Shown: positions 23,479-36,437, numbered from the stretch's first letter. The stretch: DNA of 64,000 nt from Capitella teleta (GCA_000328365.1 KB310970.1:4835-68834); one strand, 5' to 3'. Program-made: numbers and translations. The notes: generated by a model from the sequence alone, not told the origin.

Positions 23479-25006
23479 CTATAACCGACGTTCCCGACCC
23501 GAAGCGACAGGGACGAATTTCTTGGACGAGCTGTGTGGGTTGGTCAATCCCTTCAATTTGCCCCAAATGTCGTCGACGAAGAAGAGATAAATCCAGGGAT
23601 TCGTGCAAGAGTTCAGACTGGCCAGCAGCATGATTATGACCATTTCAGGTTCTGTAATGAGAAAATGCGAGGTTATAATGGTATAACACTGTAACATTAA
23701 GGCGTTGTCCTACAATATGGCAATAAAGGGCTGTGATTGGCACAAAAATACGCTATTTGAAAATGGATATTGTAAGATATGATACAATTGGATGCGGTCA
23801 CTCCGAGTATTACATCTTTGATCTCGAGTGGATTGCCATGAGGAGTCGCCACTTCGGGCTCTAGACTTTAGAAGATGGTCAGCCAATTAAACAGTGAAAG
23901 AGGAGCAATCTCGTGTCCCGAAAGACACCTTCAATGAAATAGAAGTCATTTTAAGGGTCTCTCAGAGATCAATGGGATGCTTATCGACTGTCCAGATGCA
24001 CCTTAAATCCGATGATCTTGGGAATGCTATGTTATGAATGATAAATTACTTAAATGCACTTACTCTCTTGAGGGAAGTCGGCGTCCCAGACACTCCACAT
24101 TTGTGTGACAAAGAACGGAGCCCAACAGAGAAGGTAGCACACGATCACGGTAAGCGTCAGTTTAACTGTTTTGACTTTAGACTTTGATGAAGATTTTACC
24201 GTTGTTGATTTTGATGCAGGACACTGCTGCCTGGATACAACATCGCCTGCCGTCTTTAGAGCGGTCGAAATGAGCTCGCTATTCTCGCTGTTTTTATGTC
24301 GTGAGCCTTGCAAGTGCTGCTCACGAACACGGATGCTTTTCCACACACAATAACATATTCTGCCGTAAGCTACAGCAAGGAGGGCAGCGGGTATGATGTA
24401 GATTGCGATTGTGATACTGGTTATGTAGAGATTGAGTGTCCACATTGGTTCGAAGGCTGCGTAGCAGGTGGGGGTTCCAGCAGGATATTCAGCATATGAA
24501 AATATGAAAAGCTGGGGAAGGGAAAAGAGGAGAGAGAAGCTCCAAGCGATGGCGACTACGACGTGCATCTTGGATTTGCTCCAGGTCTTCGCGGTGAGTG
24601 GATGACAAATAGCCATGTAGCGGTCGATTGCTGTGCTGACCAACACGTACGACGAGGCATACATGGCTACCACTTGAAAATATTTAACCATCTTGCATAG
24701 GACATTGCCGCCGAAGAAGTGTCCGAGAATATCTTCGGTGAGCTGCGGTAGGACGTTGAAGAAGGCAACGAAGAGATCCGCACAGGTCAGGTGTACCATC
24801 ATCAGATACACGCGGTTTAAACGCTTTCTTCGGACGCACAAAAGGATGACCAACACCAAACTGTTGCTGACCACAGCCAGAATGAATATGATGGCCTGCA
24901 CTGTGACTTCGATCTTTGCAAGATCTTCATTACGCTGCGGTATCGTCCAATTGCTGCCTAGCACGGAGGCGTTGCTGGTCATCGCGGTGGACGGGCTGTC
25001 AGACAT
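23479..25006 (-). CDS. Vasopressin/oxytocin-type receptor (class A GPCR), two coding exons
   Basis: Exons 25006-24064 and 23651-23479 encode 371 residues. Seven membrane segments lie near residues 34-57, 67-89, 104-126, 148-168, 193-216, 282-302 and 318-338. The N-terminus has N-glycosylation sites at N12 and N19. TM3 ends with DRYMAICHPL, Cys104 and Cys181 should form the extracellular disulfide, TM6 has LCWAPFF, and TM7 has NPWIY. Family-specific hormone-contact residues are all present: Gln88 (VLPQL), Lys108 and Gln111 (VKYFQ), Gln165 (LPQLF) and Gln302 (TQMWSVWD). TQMWSVWD and LLASLNSC are hallmarks of vasopressin/oxytocin receptors and argue against the related NPS/CCAP receptors. It should sit in the plasma membrane and bind a vasotocin-like nonapeptide, probably through Gq. 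The C-tail after TM7 is short (about 33 residues) and lacks the palmitoylated cysteines of vertebrate members. Start chosen because it follows a 3' splice site. Confidence 0.9.
23652..24063 (-). other. Phase-1 intron of the receptor gene
   Basis: Donor GAGA|GTAAGT and acceptor TCATTACAG|AACC bound a 412-bp intron that splits the codon for Lys315. It sits between TM6/extracellular loop 3 and TM7. Vertebrate vasopressin and oxytocin receptor genes have an intron at the corresponding place, which supports the family call and the two-exon model. Confidence 0.9.
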
Positions 25007-25030
25007 CTGAGCTGAAAGAAGAAATAATAA
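25007..25030 (-). promoter_or_regulatory. 3' splice site just upstream of the receptor start codon
   Basis: A pyrimidine-rich tract ending TTCTTCTTTCAG|CTCAG precedes ATG by five bases, so the transcript probably has at least one upstream non-coding exon. That exon and the true promoter were not located in the sequence beyond 25030. Confidence 0.6.
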
Positions 25031-26842
25031 TTCAATCGCTGATGCATCAGTTCCTTTGAGAGAGGCGGATATTGGGAATTTGGGTTTGTTACTCAGATAT
25101 GTTCCCCGTTAAGGCTCGTTCACGGTAGACACGGAAGCATTAATATCTACTCATCCCTGTTCGGCTTTTATTCATTGCATGTGGTTCGTATTCGCGCTTT
25201 ATGGCAAGATAAAATAATAATTGTGTTATTTGACAAAAGGTTAACACGGCAATAGATGGTTCATTCGGCTTGAGTGCACTCCTTTTTCATGACTAATGAG
25301 AGCCTTTGATGAAATCATCCCTACAATTTTGCCATTCAACACGCGCCAACAAGCACCAATAACAGCCTGCAACATTTGTAGCTAGGCATAGTCTTGATGA
25401 CTGTACTTACTGGTTGGTCGATTACGTCGATAATGGGTTGCAGGGTTTGAAATTCGTGGAAAAGGTTCACTTGTTGGTTAATTGGATACTTTGATCCAGC
25501 AATAATGCCTCTTTGCTCGCTTATAATAGGACTCATGCAAGATGCAATCACATAAATTAGAGACTAAGTAGACCAACTGCCTATGTTCTAATTGTAATTG
25601 CTCAAAGTGACCAGTGACACCAATCAAGCAGCAAATGCTACGAATCCTGGTTCGCATATTCTGCCATCTTTCCATCACTTAAACCTCTTGCATTTTCGAG
25701 TGTCTATGCGTCGCCAGCAACTCTAATCGAAAACAAGCTGATGATTATCCCTTTTGATACAGGTAGTTCGCTGAAATTATTAATTGACATAATTTACAGC
25801 ATCACTCGCAATGAACAAAATTATGAAAACAAATAAAAAATAATTAAATATTATTTCATGAACCGTAAAATTACAAATAGGCCTACGTACAACGCTGAGG
25901 AGTAAAAAAGAGTAAAATTTAATATCTATGGTAAGATCACAAAGTCATATGATCAATTAGTCATGCAGGTTAAAAAATCAATGAAACAGAAGAGATTTGT
26001 TATGTTTCAGAAAGAGGAAAAAAAAAATATAAAAAAATAAAACACACACACACACAGATATCGACTCCGCTAGTCGCAGGCTGCATATGGAAGCTATAAA
26101 CCGAATATTCTTTCTTTCCTGTTTCTATCTTCTTTTTTGTCTGTTCTTCTTGTCCTACTTTGAATATATGTATTTGTACATTCACTATTATTTCAGAGTA
26201 ATAATAAATTATCATTTTATTTCAGGATAATGAACATTTATATAATTATAGGAATATTTCAACAGTTTTGGGAAGCTTGGATTACAGGCTTTTCCTCTGG
26301 CCATGTAACATTAAAGTGTCGAGAGGAGCTATACATCCGGGAGAACTAACACCCATCGTAAAGATGAAAGGTGAATCTCTTGTATTATGCAATAGTAACA
26401 ATACTCCCGTGTGTCTTGACATACATAGACATTGAAGGGACGGGAAGGTTAATTACGCAATGTACAACAACACATTAATCAAGGTGAATATTTATCCTTG
26501 TAATGCGATAGAAGTTGAATTTGTGTTATGCTACATGTGTGGATTGGAGAGGTTCAAGTAAATAAACCTGTCGTTGTTTAATCGACAATGGAATGTAAGA
26601 GAAGTTAGAAAACATATAATGGAACGACATTAAATACTCGAATATTAACTGGAACTCTGACTGAACACATGCTAAAAGCAATCAATACCTCTTTATAATA
26701 TTCCGCTTTACTTTTGAGCACAAAATTTAATTAATTTTCATTTCGATAACCATTCACATCTCTCATTTGGCGATATGTTTTTGATTTTCATCTCATCTAT
26801 ATTGACTTTGTACATTCGCTTCTCGTTTTATATGCAATCAGC
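25031..26842. other. No gene recognised (upstream of the receptor)
   Basis: Likely contains the receptor's 5' untranslated exon(s) or promoter, but no convincing donor or TATA box was singled out. A short (AC)n run lies at 26042-26056. AATAAATTATC-rich AT sequence is common. Confidence 0.4.
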
Positions 26843-26846
26843 TTAA

Positions 26847-28863
26847 AGGGCCCAGGACGCGTTAAATTGAGCCTCTGAAGATCCCTATAGGGGCATTAGT
26901 TGGTGTTCCGTGAGTCGATTGCCGATGAAATTATCATCTCAAGTCATAACGCTCTTTTAATGAGGGCGTTATGACCCAAGATAATTTTACTCCCTCCCGA
27001 GACCTCTGTTGAAACGAGTGATGACGTCAGAGGGGGCCTGACCAATCAGAACGCTCCATTTTAGTAATGCAAATATTCCATTGGCGGCACCGATTTTGAT
27101 TTCGAAAATGACCCGTCGCTCTGTTTTTCCTTACTACTCAGCAACCGCTCCGCACACATATGTTTTATTTATATCACTGGCTCCAGGAGAACCTCTTTTT
27201 TTTCCATTAGTGGTATTTATTTTCTCATATGTAGTGCGCTCTCTGAGACATGAATTGTGAAACATGAAAATTCCATATCAAAATATGGACTTCAATAAGG
27301 AATAATCAGGAATACGGGTAATTTTGTGCTGTGACCCTACCATTTTCTTTGATGTTTTCATTTAATGAAATAATCTCTACATTGTCTCGAAATATTAAAC
27401 TTTACAGCGCTCAATAAAAGTTCCTACTAAAATCGATCTCCTCCCCCGCCGTTCATTTCGAGGAATTCCAAAGCTGACGATTTCCGAGGAAGTGTCAAAA
27501 GTTGTGAAATTTGTAGGCCTACACAATTATTTATTTGTGGGCTTCTCATTCTTTCGATGTTTGATTTCGCATGAAGGTTTCTGATCAGGCTGTCAGCAGC
27601 CATAATTATTACTAGATTAGTCAACGATCAAGTAGCTGAGAAAAGTTTCAACTTCCTCCCCTCCGCTCGAGACGCACTGCTCAAAATTCCCAGAAAACAT
27701 GCAACCGAGTGACACTGAGAAGTGCTCGCATTATTCGTTAGTTGAGATGTGGCGCTTCACATAATTTGTAGCCATAATACACCATCATACACCTCTGTTG
27801 GATCATGAGCTTTACAGTTCTCACTATAATTAACAGTATGTTTTTCACAATGATGAGAATAAGGTCAATAAATGTTTATATATGAAAGCCTCACCCAATG
27901 ATCTGGAAGTCATTGGGCATTTGTCACTCTTCCGTGCCTAGATGACATAATTGGAATATATCAATATGACATTCATATTGAAAATATTGTTTACTACTTT
28001 ACATGTTTACACGCAGACACAATACTAATTATAATTATCAGGAAGTAGAAAGTATATATTTCTCAGCACGGCTTCTCTGAAATGAAACATGACGAAGAGA
28101 CCAAGACGAGACATTCCAAGAAACCATACCACGACTGAATTATTCTTGAAGATACTAGTACATGGAGCATTAAACTTCAATCAAGAACATTCGTATTTGT
28201 AGATACTGTTAAATACACTACAGTCTTTTCATGGGACAAAAGCGAATAGATGTCGTAGCACAAAACACTGTTTTGATTTCCACGGAAGCGTGCGAAGCAA
28301 GCGAACAGCGCTTGCATACATCATTTGCTAACTAGCACTTTACCAGTGGGTCGAATGTATATTCAGTTCATGTCCACTGCTCGATCATCTAAGAATTTAT
28401 ATTGAACAAATTGCGAATTTGTATTTTTATTAAGTGAGTTCGACATCTTTTATCGAGATTTTCGCGTTTAGCAATTCATTGTAAATTATTACGATAATTA
28501 AACATAAAATAAATAACATACTGGAAAGCTAAGGCCATCCCCAACAAATTGGTATGAGTTAGACGTTTGTGCGGGAAGCAGTTGCCGAGATATGAAGAAA
28601 AACGTAACAACGTAACACATGCGTAATTTCCACGTCAGTCCTGGATAGGAAGATGAAATGGAGCGTTCTGATATTGGTCAGGAAACGTCTGACGTCAGAT
28701 GCGGAACTTACCCCCTGCGATGTTTTGGGCGGGAAAAACGTCGCGGGGGGTCTTTTCTTGTTATGAAAAATCGGTGTTTGACAATTCCAAGACTGAACAT
28801 ATATTGATACATGGTACCAGGAATCCAAAACTGCATTTCACACCCTGACGCGTCCGTGGCCCT
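26847..28863. mobile_element. Long-TIR DNA transposon, TTAA target duplication
   Basis: Both ends read AGGGCCNNGGACGCGT and are flanked by TTAA (26843-26846, 28864-28867). Inverted similarity extends about 330 bp inward in blocks. The left end has TGACGTCAGA, CCTGACCAAT, CAGAACGCTCCATTT and TTTTTCCTT...CAGCAACCGCT (to about 27165). Their complements occur at about 28545-28715 on the right. TTAA targets are used by piggyBac and Kolobok superfamilies. The 1.35-kb interior has no recognisable transposase, so the element is non-autonomous (2017 bp). The left TIR contains CATAACGCTC...GGGCGTTATG, a small hairpin at about 26943-26973. Confidence 0.82.
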
Positions 28864-28867
28864 TTAA

Positions 28868-31329
28868 CAATAAATTGATGCATTCTACATTTCGATAAAT
28901 GGAAAATAATATCTGCAACAGTAATATATTACGAATACATTTCCAAGCAACAACCAATTAATGCTGCGCGCATATGTGTTTTATTGAACGTGAAGTTTTT
29001 TCATGTTCTATGGCTTTTGTACTTATAAGAGTGTTGGCCGGTTGAAAGGCTGTACAGATGTATAAATGTATATTAAATGCGAAAAAAAAACAAAACTTGC
29101 TAAGATCCCGATGTCAATTTTAGACTTTAATAGAAGTTAGAAAAGAACTTGGATCAAAAGACACACGGATGCAATTATAATTATATCCGTATGATGAGGT
29201 ATTCTGATCTTGTTTTAATCCCTACAATATACACACCTTTACGGCAAAGAAAATTCGCTTTTCTTATCTTTGTGGGTGAAAGGTATCCTTTGTTGTGATA
29301 ATCGTTGATAAGTAATCCACACACCTGCGATTACAGCGCCTGCGTAACCCGAGTATTATCAGCAGCACTGCTAAGCGACTGCACCACAAGTCTTCCGCTG
29401 GCTGAGTAGATGTGGATTGCTGGGCGGTTAGAGCCAGCATGGCGAGAGCAGCCACCGCCACGGACCAATATAGTGCTGAGTGAATTTGTGTGGCTTTGCT
29501 GACAAGAGATGCTCCTCGAAGAGAGAAGGAGAGATCCTACTCACGCGGGGGTTTTCTGTGAGAGATAAACATCATTCATAACTGAAATAATGTGACACTG
29601 AACAGAAATGTTAAGGTATCTGGTATCTGTTAAGAAATCACTTAAGGCGTGAGTGGAATCATAACAGTTGGGGGTGTCCTATGATCGCTTGAATCAACAG
29701 CTATATATATAATCAACAGCTATATAGCTTCAGAGTTACGTTACACCACTCTCTATTGACCCTCTTGTAATCCACGAAAAGGTTTTGTGAAGTTGTAAAA
29801 TCAGTAATGTAGTTACAAACGTATGTTTTTTGGACTTATATAGACGAGACCTTAATTAGGTTCATTCAGTGCACCAGATTAGCACCGAGTGTGGTTTAGT
29901 ATCGTTGATTAACACCAGGGCGGCAACGGGTGGTGTTCAGGTGCCATTTATTCCATGATTACATTTGCTCTCATCTTATTTTATTAATAAAATATAATAA
30001 CTCCAAGGAAAAAATGCTCGAACCTGCCCACCTCTTTCAAGAAACCGATTGCTGAGCCTAATCGAACAGCAGCAGGTTTGCGTGATTTTATGCTACTCAG
30101 TGAAGAGACTGGAGATTTTAATTTAAGCTGTATTATCGAGCATGTAGCTACATGTTAACTTCTTAACTTGTCAACTCTTTTATAATCATTCAATTATGAT
30201 ATAAATCTAACTATTATATATCTTTATTCCTATTTTTCATTATTATTGTGAGCAGCATTTTATGCCAATTATTGCTAAGCAGCTAAAGTGAGTCTGTGTG
30301 TCTCTTGTAAGCTGTTGATCCCTGTACAAGCTGTTGAATAAAACAATTATAACATCAAAGGTTTTAAACCAGCTCTTGACACGTAAACTTCACAATTTGA
30401 TTAAACAGCCTAAAATATATATTGACCTATGTTTTTATCGATCTCATTGCACCGACTCTAATTCAGGACGACAAGTCGGTGTTTATTCAGCGCCAATCAT
30501 CAATCGCATGAATATCTATAATTCAATAACATGTTTTAAACGTCATAAAGCATTTTCTTGGTAAAACATCCCCTTTTTGCAGTGAACGTACTAAGTTCAA
30601 ATCACCAAGAACAATATAGTTTTAATTATGTTAGCATGATTTCAAAGATTTGATTAGACCGCGGGGCGTGTCAACAGATCTAATCATGTTTTCTTCTCTG
30701 ATTCCGTGCTCTTTTCTGAACACGTGCCTAAACACGGGTTCTTACACGAGTGAGTGAGCGTTGGACGAGTTTGTCGCGTTTGAAAGAGCTATACTTGATG
30801 TGCCCACGTGAAGAACATTGGCATTGTTTGGTGAGATAATCGTACGTACATGAAATAGCACAATTTACAATTCAGAGATATGGTAAGGATAAAGATGAAG
30901 CATTACATTGATGGCTTAGAGAGATTTCTGAACAGGAAGTCTCAAAGTAAGTATTGCCAAACTTCACTGGAAACATCGCGACATATCCCTTAAACTCCCA
31001 CTCTGAAGTCTCGTGAAGATGAAGATTTATTCAAGTACCCAGAAACTTGACAACTAACATATTACATTTACATTACATATTCTTTGAAAGAGTTTCAAGT
31101 AATTTTGGTCTATAATTGAGCACTTTATTTAACATGTAATTTCACTAAGCTTTATTATGCATTTTATCTTCAAATGAATCATGCGAGTTCATGGCAAGTT
31201 TGAAGAAGTGGAACCTATTATTTGGGTAGCTTTTCTCTCCAATGCATGAGGCATGAGGTATGATGGGGTTTTACAAAACAAAATAACTGACAAGGTACCA
31301 ACATAGAGATGAAGGATAAAGCATGAGGT
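28868..31329. other. No gene recognised
   Basis: A small duplicated ATCAACAGCTATATA occurs at 29693-29730. A possible exon is listed at 29319-29461. The rest shows no coding or structural signal. Confidence 0.45.
29319..29461 (-). other. Possible exon, hydrophobic (hypothetical)
   Basis: On the minus strand the frame VAVAALAMLALTAQQS, then a charged stretch and a second hydrophobic block LAVLLIILGL, runs to a donor-like site CGCAG|GTGTGT at about 29319. An acceptor-like AATTCACTCAG lies near 29479. The DNA is more GC-rich than its surroundings. Two short hydrophobic segments suggest a membrane or secreted protein, but no family is recognised. Confidence 0.18.
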
Positions 31330-31400
31330 ATGATGAGGTTTCACGGTTTCACCGAATCTATTTGGATGATACGGGCACCAGAACAGAAGCTCGGGATTCC
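31250..31400 (-). mobile_element. SINE 3'-end fragment with an internal duplication
   Basis: 31330-31400 on the minus strand matches the SINE 3' block (CTTCTGTTCTGGTGCCCGTA, then GTGAAACC). The terminal piece GCATGAGGTATGATGGGGTT is repeated 70 bp further out (31249-31272 and 31320-31344), so the end was duplicated. The head and B box are absent. Confidence 0.7.
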
Positions 31401-31512
31401 TTTGTTGATACTTTGTTAGTTGTTTTCTTTTGTTTTTAAAACTCCACAACGATGACTTTGATCCCGGCCTTCTGATTGCATATACTGGTACACATGTACA
31501 TGTAAATGTACA

Positions 31513-31530
31513 GTAGCTGCATGCAGCTAC
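31513..31530. repeat. 18-bp perfect palindrome
   Basis: GTAGCTGCATGCAGCTAC, within a run of ACATGTACATG words. No flanking structure explains it. Confidence 0.85.
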
Positions 31531-31995
31531 ATATAGACAATGTGATTGTTGTACTTTTGTGCAATATCAAAATTCACAGCGTATACACTCTTATTAAAAA
31601 GGTGTCGGTTATGTTGACATTTTATTAATGCGTTGCATATACTAATGAACTCAGGAATATAATAATAAGGCTTTTCGTTATTAATGAGGAAATCTGATTG
31701 GCCGAAATGCTCTACGCTCTCCAGTAGGATCCGCAATTTCGCGTCCGGGGCCCTATTTGCCTCCAAAGGTGAAAGTATCGCCAAATGTTGAGTGCATCCA
31801 TTTGGTGAGATGAATCGTCATTTATGTTAATGATATTGGAAGAGTCTGGAATGAATTTGGAAGAGAAACTGACAATACAAGTATTTACATGCATTTCTTT
31901 TATCTTTGCATGTTAATTTGCGTAATTTTACGCTGTGATTTATTTTGTAACACTTTCTCGGAAAGGAGCAATGCGCCATTGAAATCTTTAACATT

Positions 31996-32445
31996 AGACG
32001 ACCTCTGGTTGTTTTGAACTAGTAACGAATGATAGATGATACATCCCAAAAGACAAATACGCCTTTTAACCGAAATATTTTAGATAATACGCTTGCTGTG
32101 AGCTAACTCCGAGATATATTGAATCAGAGAGGTTTAAAATCTCGCTTTCTTCTCGCGTTCGATTTCATACCGTCATGACGGCATAAAAGTAATTCTCCTA
32201 TTGTTAAGAATGGAAGCCGTCGAGTGAGCAGATCTTTCAGCAGTTCTCATAAAATAAATCTCGCACTCATCTCGTTTCAAGCTATTCTGCCTGAGCAGGA
32301 AATTCGTATTTTAATTTGTCTTGAATATCATTCACAGTTGACCAAATTAAAAAAAAAAAAAAAGAAAAAAAAAAAAGGTCTCTCGTCACTCAATAAAGCC
32401 CACAGAACCGATCTAAAAAGGTTCCAAAATGAACGGAGGTCCTCT
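31996..32445 (+). mobile_element. Short DNA transposon, family shared with 58639 (copy A)
   Basis: The ends are AGACGACCTCTGGTTG and the complement of GGAGGTCCTCT. About 450 bp align well with the inverted copy at 58639-59081, including GAGTGAGCAGATCTTTCAGC and GCCTGAGCAGGAAATTCGTA. Here the 8-bp sequence TTAACATT flanks both ends (31988-31995, 32446-32453), which looks like a hAT-size duplication. The other copy shares only TTAA. An A-rich run at 32346-32378 has expanded in this copy. The conserved short frame in both copies is probably a by-product of DNA identity. Confidence 0.75.
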
Positions 32446-32700
32446 TTAACATTGAGTATAAAGGCTGGCCCACTTTGCATGCGTAATCTGTTTTTGATAA
32501 CTTACTGTTTTATGGAGAGGATGAGGTGTGGTCTTGGATAATTCAAGCTATGATAAAAGAAGACAACGTTGGAGCAACTTTATTATTATCAATCAAGGCC
32601 GGAATCTGTGGTTGCTTGAAGTTGAAAGTCATTTGCCATCAAAAACGTATTCCCGGCCTCGGCCATGCAAACCATTTATAAGCCTCTGCGGTCAAAAACC

Positions 32701-32995
32701 GGGCCACCGAGTTGCTTCGTCGGTATGACCGAATGAGTGCAATCCTTTTCCGATCGTAGAGGCCCGAGACTCGATCGGGCCACGAGTGTGAATTATTGTT
32801 GTAATTCGTTATAATTATAACACTTTAATTCCGGGATTCTGTAGTACTGCCTAACTACATAACAAGGCCAGGGGTTGTGTACTTATATCCATTGTGGTAT
32901 CCAGGATAAAGTCAGATACAGATAATCGATAAGAGTAGGGTTCTGTTCTGGCGCCCGCATTGCCCGAATGTGTTGGATGGAGCCGTAAAACTCAA
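32701..32995 (+). mobile_element. tRNA-derived SINE, old degenerate copy
   Basis: Recognisable A-box region, a decayed B box (GAGACTCGATC), CATAACAAGGCCAGGGGTTG, AGGATAAAG, CGATAAGAGTAGGG and the 3' block CTGGCGCCCGCATTGCCCGA. It has lost part of the region before the 3' block, and it has no CACT tail. Divergence marks it as older than the copies at 52836, 57862 and 61309. Confidence 0.85.
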
Positions 32996-35900
32996 TCTGG
33001 CCTTGCCTGTGGCCTAAGTCATTTTCATTGTTATAATCAGTTTGATATGACGTCATTCGTATGTACATTTAGAAGATATATTCTACAGAAGCTTCCATTT
33101 GATTTAAATTCGAAAAAAAAAATTCCATGGCAATTAACAGAATTTGTGCATGACTGAAAGATGAAATCCTGGATTTTAATCAATTTTTGCCTAAAATCAC
33201 GAGGTACGTTGTTAGATTTGACAGAAGAGAGGTTAACAAAGTGGGTAATGATTAAGAATATAAGGTAAGTTTATAAATAAAAGCCTAAACCAATGTCGAA
33301 AACCAAATTCAATTGTCAAAAATATATGGCATTGTTAATTATCTAATTATACTATAAATAATAATTATAAAATAAACAATTTAGCAATCTTTGGAAGGGA
33401 TAAATTATTACATGTTTTCAAGAATTAGAATTGATGATACTGCAAACATCATTGGCCGAATTGTCAGTATTTGAGCCCAACTTCATTATTCATAGTTGGC
33501 CTTGGGACTAGTCAGGGGACTATCACCATTAACATTGGTCCCTTTGTCGTAAATTACGTTGAAATTGAAATTGCTTAGACGAAAGCAGGGCATCGACGCA
33601 CGTGGCAGAACTTGATCAATCACTTGGCGCGTTGCTCCTACTTGAATTTGGTCAAGGCCGTTTGTTGGTTCAGCCTACTGGCCTACAAGTATACAACGTA
33701 CGAAGGTACATGTACTAGTTTTACGGCAAATGAGTGAGAAATATTCAACCTCGTATTCGGCTTCGACGAATATTTACTGCTAGAAGCTCCGGCTTCGGAT
33801 ACTCAGACAAATTCAATATTTGCCCATCGCTAAAAATTAATACGGCTAGATTTGTACGCATGCGTGAATCAGGTGTGGAGTGCTATACACGGAGTTTGCT
33901 GCATGCGTCATTTGATCTTTGAAAGCCGACCGGGCAGGATGCTTTTAAACTGAAAGCTATTTTATTGTCTGCTGCCAATTAAATATCGTGTTGTGACTGT
34001 ATTCCTCAAAGCAGCGAGTGCTGTCACGAGCTCCGCTTATTTCTCATGAGTATAAAACAGTGACCTTTTCTCGAAATTGCAATCTTTGCCGTGGATGGCA
34101 ACGGTTGCTATGCACGGACACGTGCGTCTCATTAGCCAATCAGGAGACCGTGTTCTAACACCATTTCCGTTGACGCCGGCACAAGGCAGCTATTTTGTAT
34201 AAAGCAACAAATTAGGATGCATTTGCTTCGTACGATCCGAGACGTCTGTTTCTCAAAGGGGAGGGGGAATGGGTGCCCTGCACTTCATGGCCCATGACCT
34301 ATTGCACCAAGCAGATTGGAGCCTTTTATCCATAAAACCTAAATGCTGAGTCTGATATTGATGCATTTAATTATCCTTATACTTCAATGCGTGTCTTTGT
34401 TTCTCTCTTTCAATCGGATTAAGTCTACATGCATTTACTAAGGATCGATAATTGATCAACATTATTCGACCCTCAAGGGTAGATTTAGGGGATCTGTTAC
34501 ACATTTAGACCCACGTGTTGTCTTTGTGTGCGTATCGGCTCCGTTGACGCACTTTCTATCCAATGCGGCGCAAATCTCATTGAAGAGGAATCCTCGTCAG
34601 GATATAACTGTGGAGTTGGCATGTCTTTTATTTTATCATAAGCGATGTTCCAATATCGCTTATACAGTTGTTCTCAATTGGTGCAATGCCCAAGGATCTT
34701 TTTTTTTGCAGAGGTAACAATCGTTGGTGTCGTGTGATTTAATGAGGTTTCTATTCATCACTGAGTGGATTATTGAGTTGGGAAATTTTGAATTCCGCCG
34801 AGTGAATGTCAACCTTTACTAAATTTCAACGTGTACTTGTGTGTGTGTTTGCTGAGACGATTTTTTTATAGATCTGCCTTCTTCATAAAAAAGAGAGCTT
34901 TTTGTCAATGAAATAAATTATACACTTAGGATAGTTTTATATTTCACATAATCGTGGTTTATTGCTAGGGTTTGCACTTTGCACCAATAATTCTTATCAG
35001 AGAAAAAACCAAAAAAAAAACCAAAAAAAAAAAAACGATAGATGGGCTGAGCACATAAACATTGCAATAACCTAGAACAGTGCCATCTAGTTTGGCTATA
35101 ATCAGGTGATTCCCTCTCTGTTTCGTTGTCATAGATGGATAATTACATCCGTAGCCATCACCGCGTGATAAGAATGTCGATGCTATCAAGAGGATTAGGA
35201 GCGCATGTGATTCAGCAGATCATTAATCGAATTCTGGGATCCATCCTCCCTGCTTCTCTTATCTCAGATCCCAGCCATCTGTCTGTGATGGCCACTTTGG
35301 GCGACACTTAAACCCTTGCTTTGCTTTGAGAATGAGATAGGCAAACACAAAGAACCAAAAGAGAGTAGATGATTATAAGGCATGTAGAATGCTGTTTTAC
35401 ATTTGTCAGCTATATGACCGGAATTGAATTTAGTAGTAGTCCTTTCATCCAAGAATTCGTCTTATTGACTCCAGCTTCACCCTGAGATCATCATTTTCAT
35501 ATTATGATCACACCATTAGCGAACGCAAACTTTGCATGTAAATCAAAATGCAATTATTCAAGTCGCCAATGAAGTCAATTTATTGGTCTTGAAAGAGGTC
35601 ATTTTGACATAAATTATAGATAGTGAATGGAAAGCCGTGAATAGGAGGACGAGTACTTGGTCACCGTTCAAATGGCCCATTCATGGAACCACAAGAGGCC
35701 TGTTAAATCTACACAGAACAATAAAATGACCCATCCAATCCCTGAGATCTAATCCTTGGCCCCTCTGAGACGCCTCCAAGGTGTTTGTATCCACTATATT
35801 TGAGCAATTTGATTGTAATCAGAATCAAATTTATCTTACTATATAGGCCTATACATTTTGTATATATTCATGGTATATCGATCACTGAGTTTGAACTTTT

Positions 35901-36351
35901 AAAATAGAAGAAGGAGTTCACAAAACCTTTTGTGGATGTAATGGCACCTGCGTCCAGTACTCCAGTATCACAAAGAGAACAGCAAAGTGAGAGGTCAGTG
36001 ACCTCGCCTGTGATCAGCTGTGACCTTTCAACTCAACCAGATTCATCCTTGTCATACATTATGTTTGTTTCAACGCGGAAAGCGGCGTGAATAATTCACC
36101 TGAAGTACTATTTTATCAGATCAGTGGCCGCCTATATAGTGGAGAACAAAATTATATAGATGTTCGCATTAATGGCAACATCAGTCATCGTCAAATAATT
36201 TGTCCGATAAATGTGGCTAAAAATTATGTAATCTATACCACGTTACTAGTTCATGCAGCCTAATCCACAAATTTATCACACACAAAAGTGGATAAACTTC
36301 CTTTCGTGCTAATCTAAAGCCTCCCGGACGAACCTTGTATTCACCAGCATT
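32996..36351. other. No gene recognised
   Basis: No protein-like frame. At 34133-34205 a CCAAT (GCCAATCAGG) lies ~60 bp upstream of a TATAAA on the plus strand, a weak promoter-like pair with no gene following. An A-rich stretch lies at 35008-35036. Confidence 0.45.
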
Positions 36352-36397
36352 AGAGTAGCGCAAACAAAGGATTTGGGGTCCATTGTCCGTTTGCCCA

Positions 36398-36437
<40 letters not shown>

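Noticed and set aside
24171-25010. Plus-strand frames over the receptor
   Set aside because: Shadows of the minus-strand coding exon; no domain and no splice signals of their own.
32224-32541. Frame conserved between 32224 and 58842 (MSRSFSSSHK...)
   Set aside because: Both lie in two copies of the same short transposon, so the similarity is at DNA level; the frame breaks outside the shared DNA.
34133-34205. CCAAT plus TATAAA promoter
   Set aside because: No transcript-like or coding sequence follows; both motifs are common by chance in AT-rich DNA.
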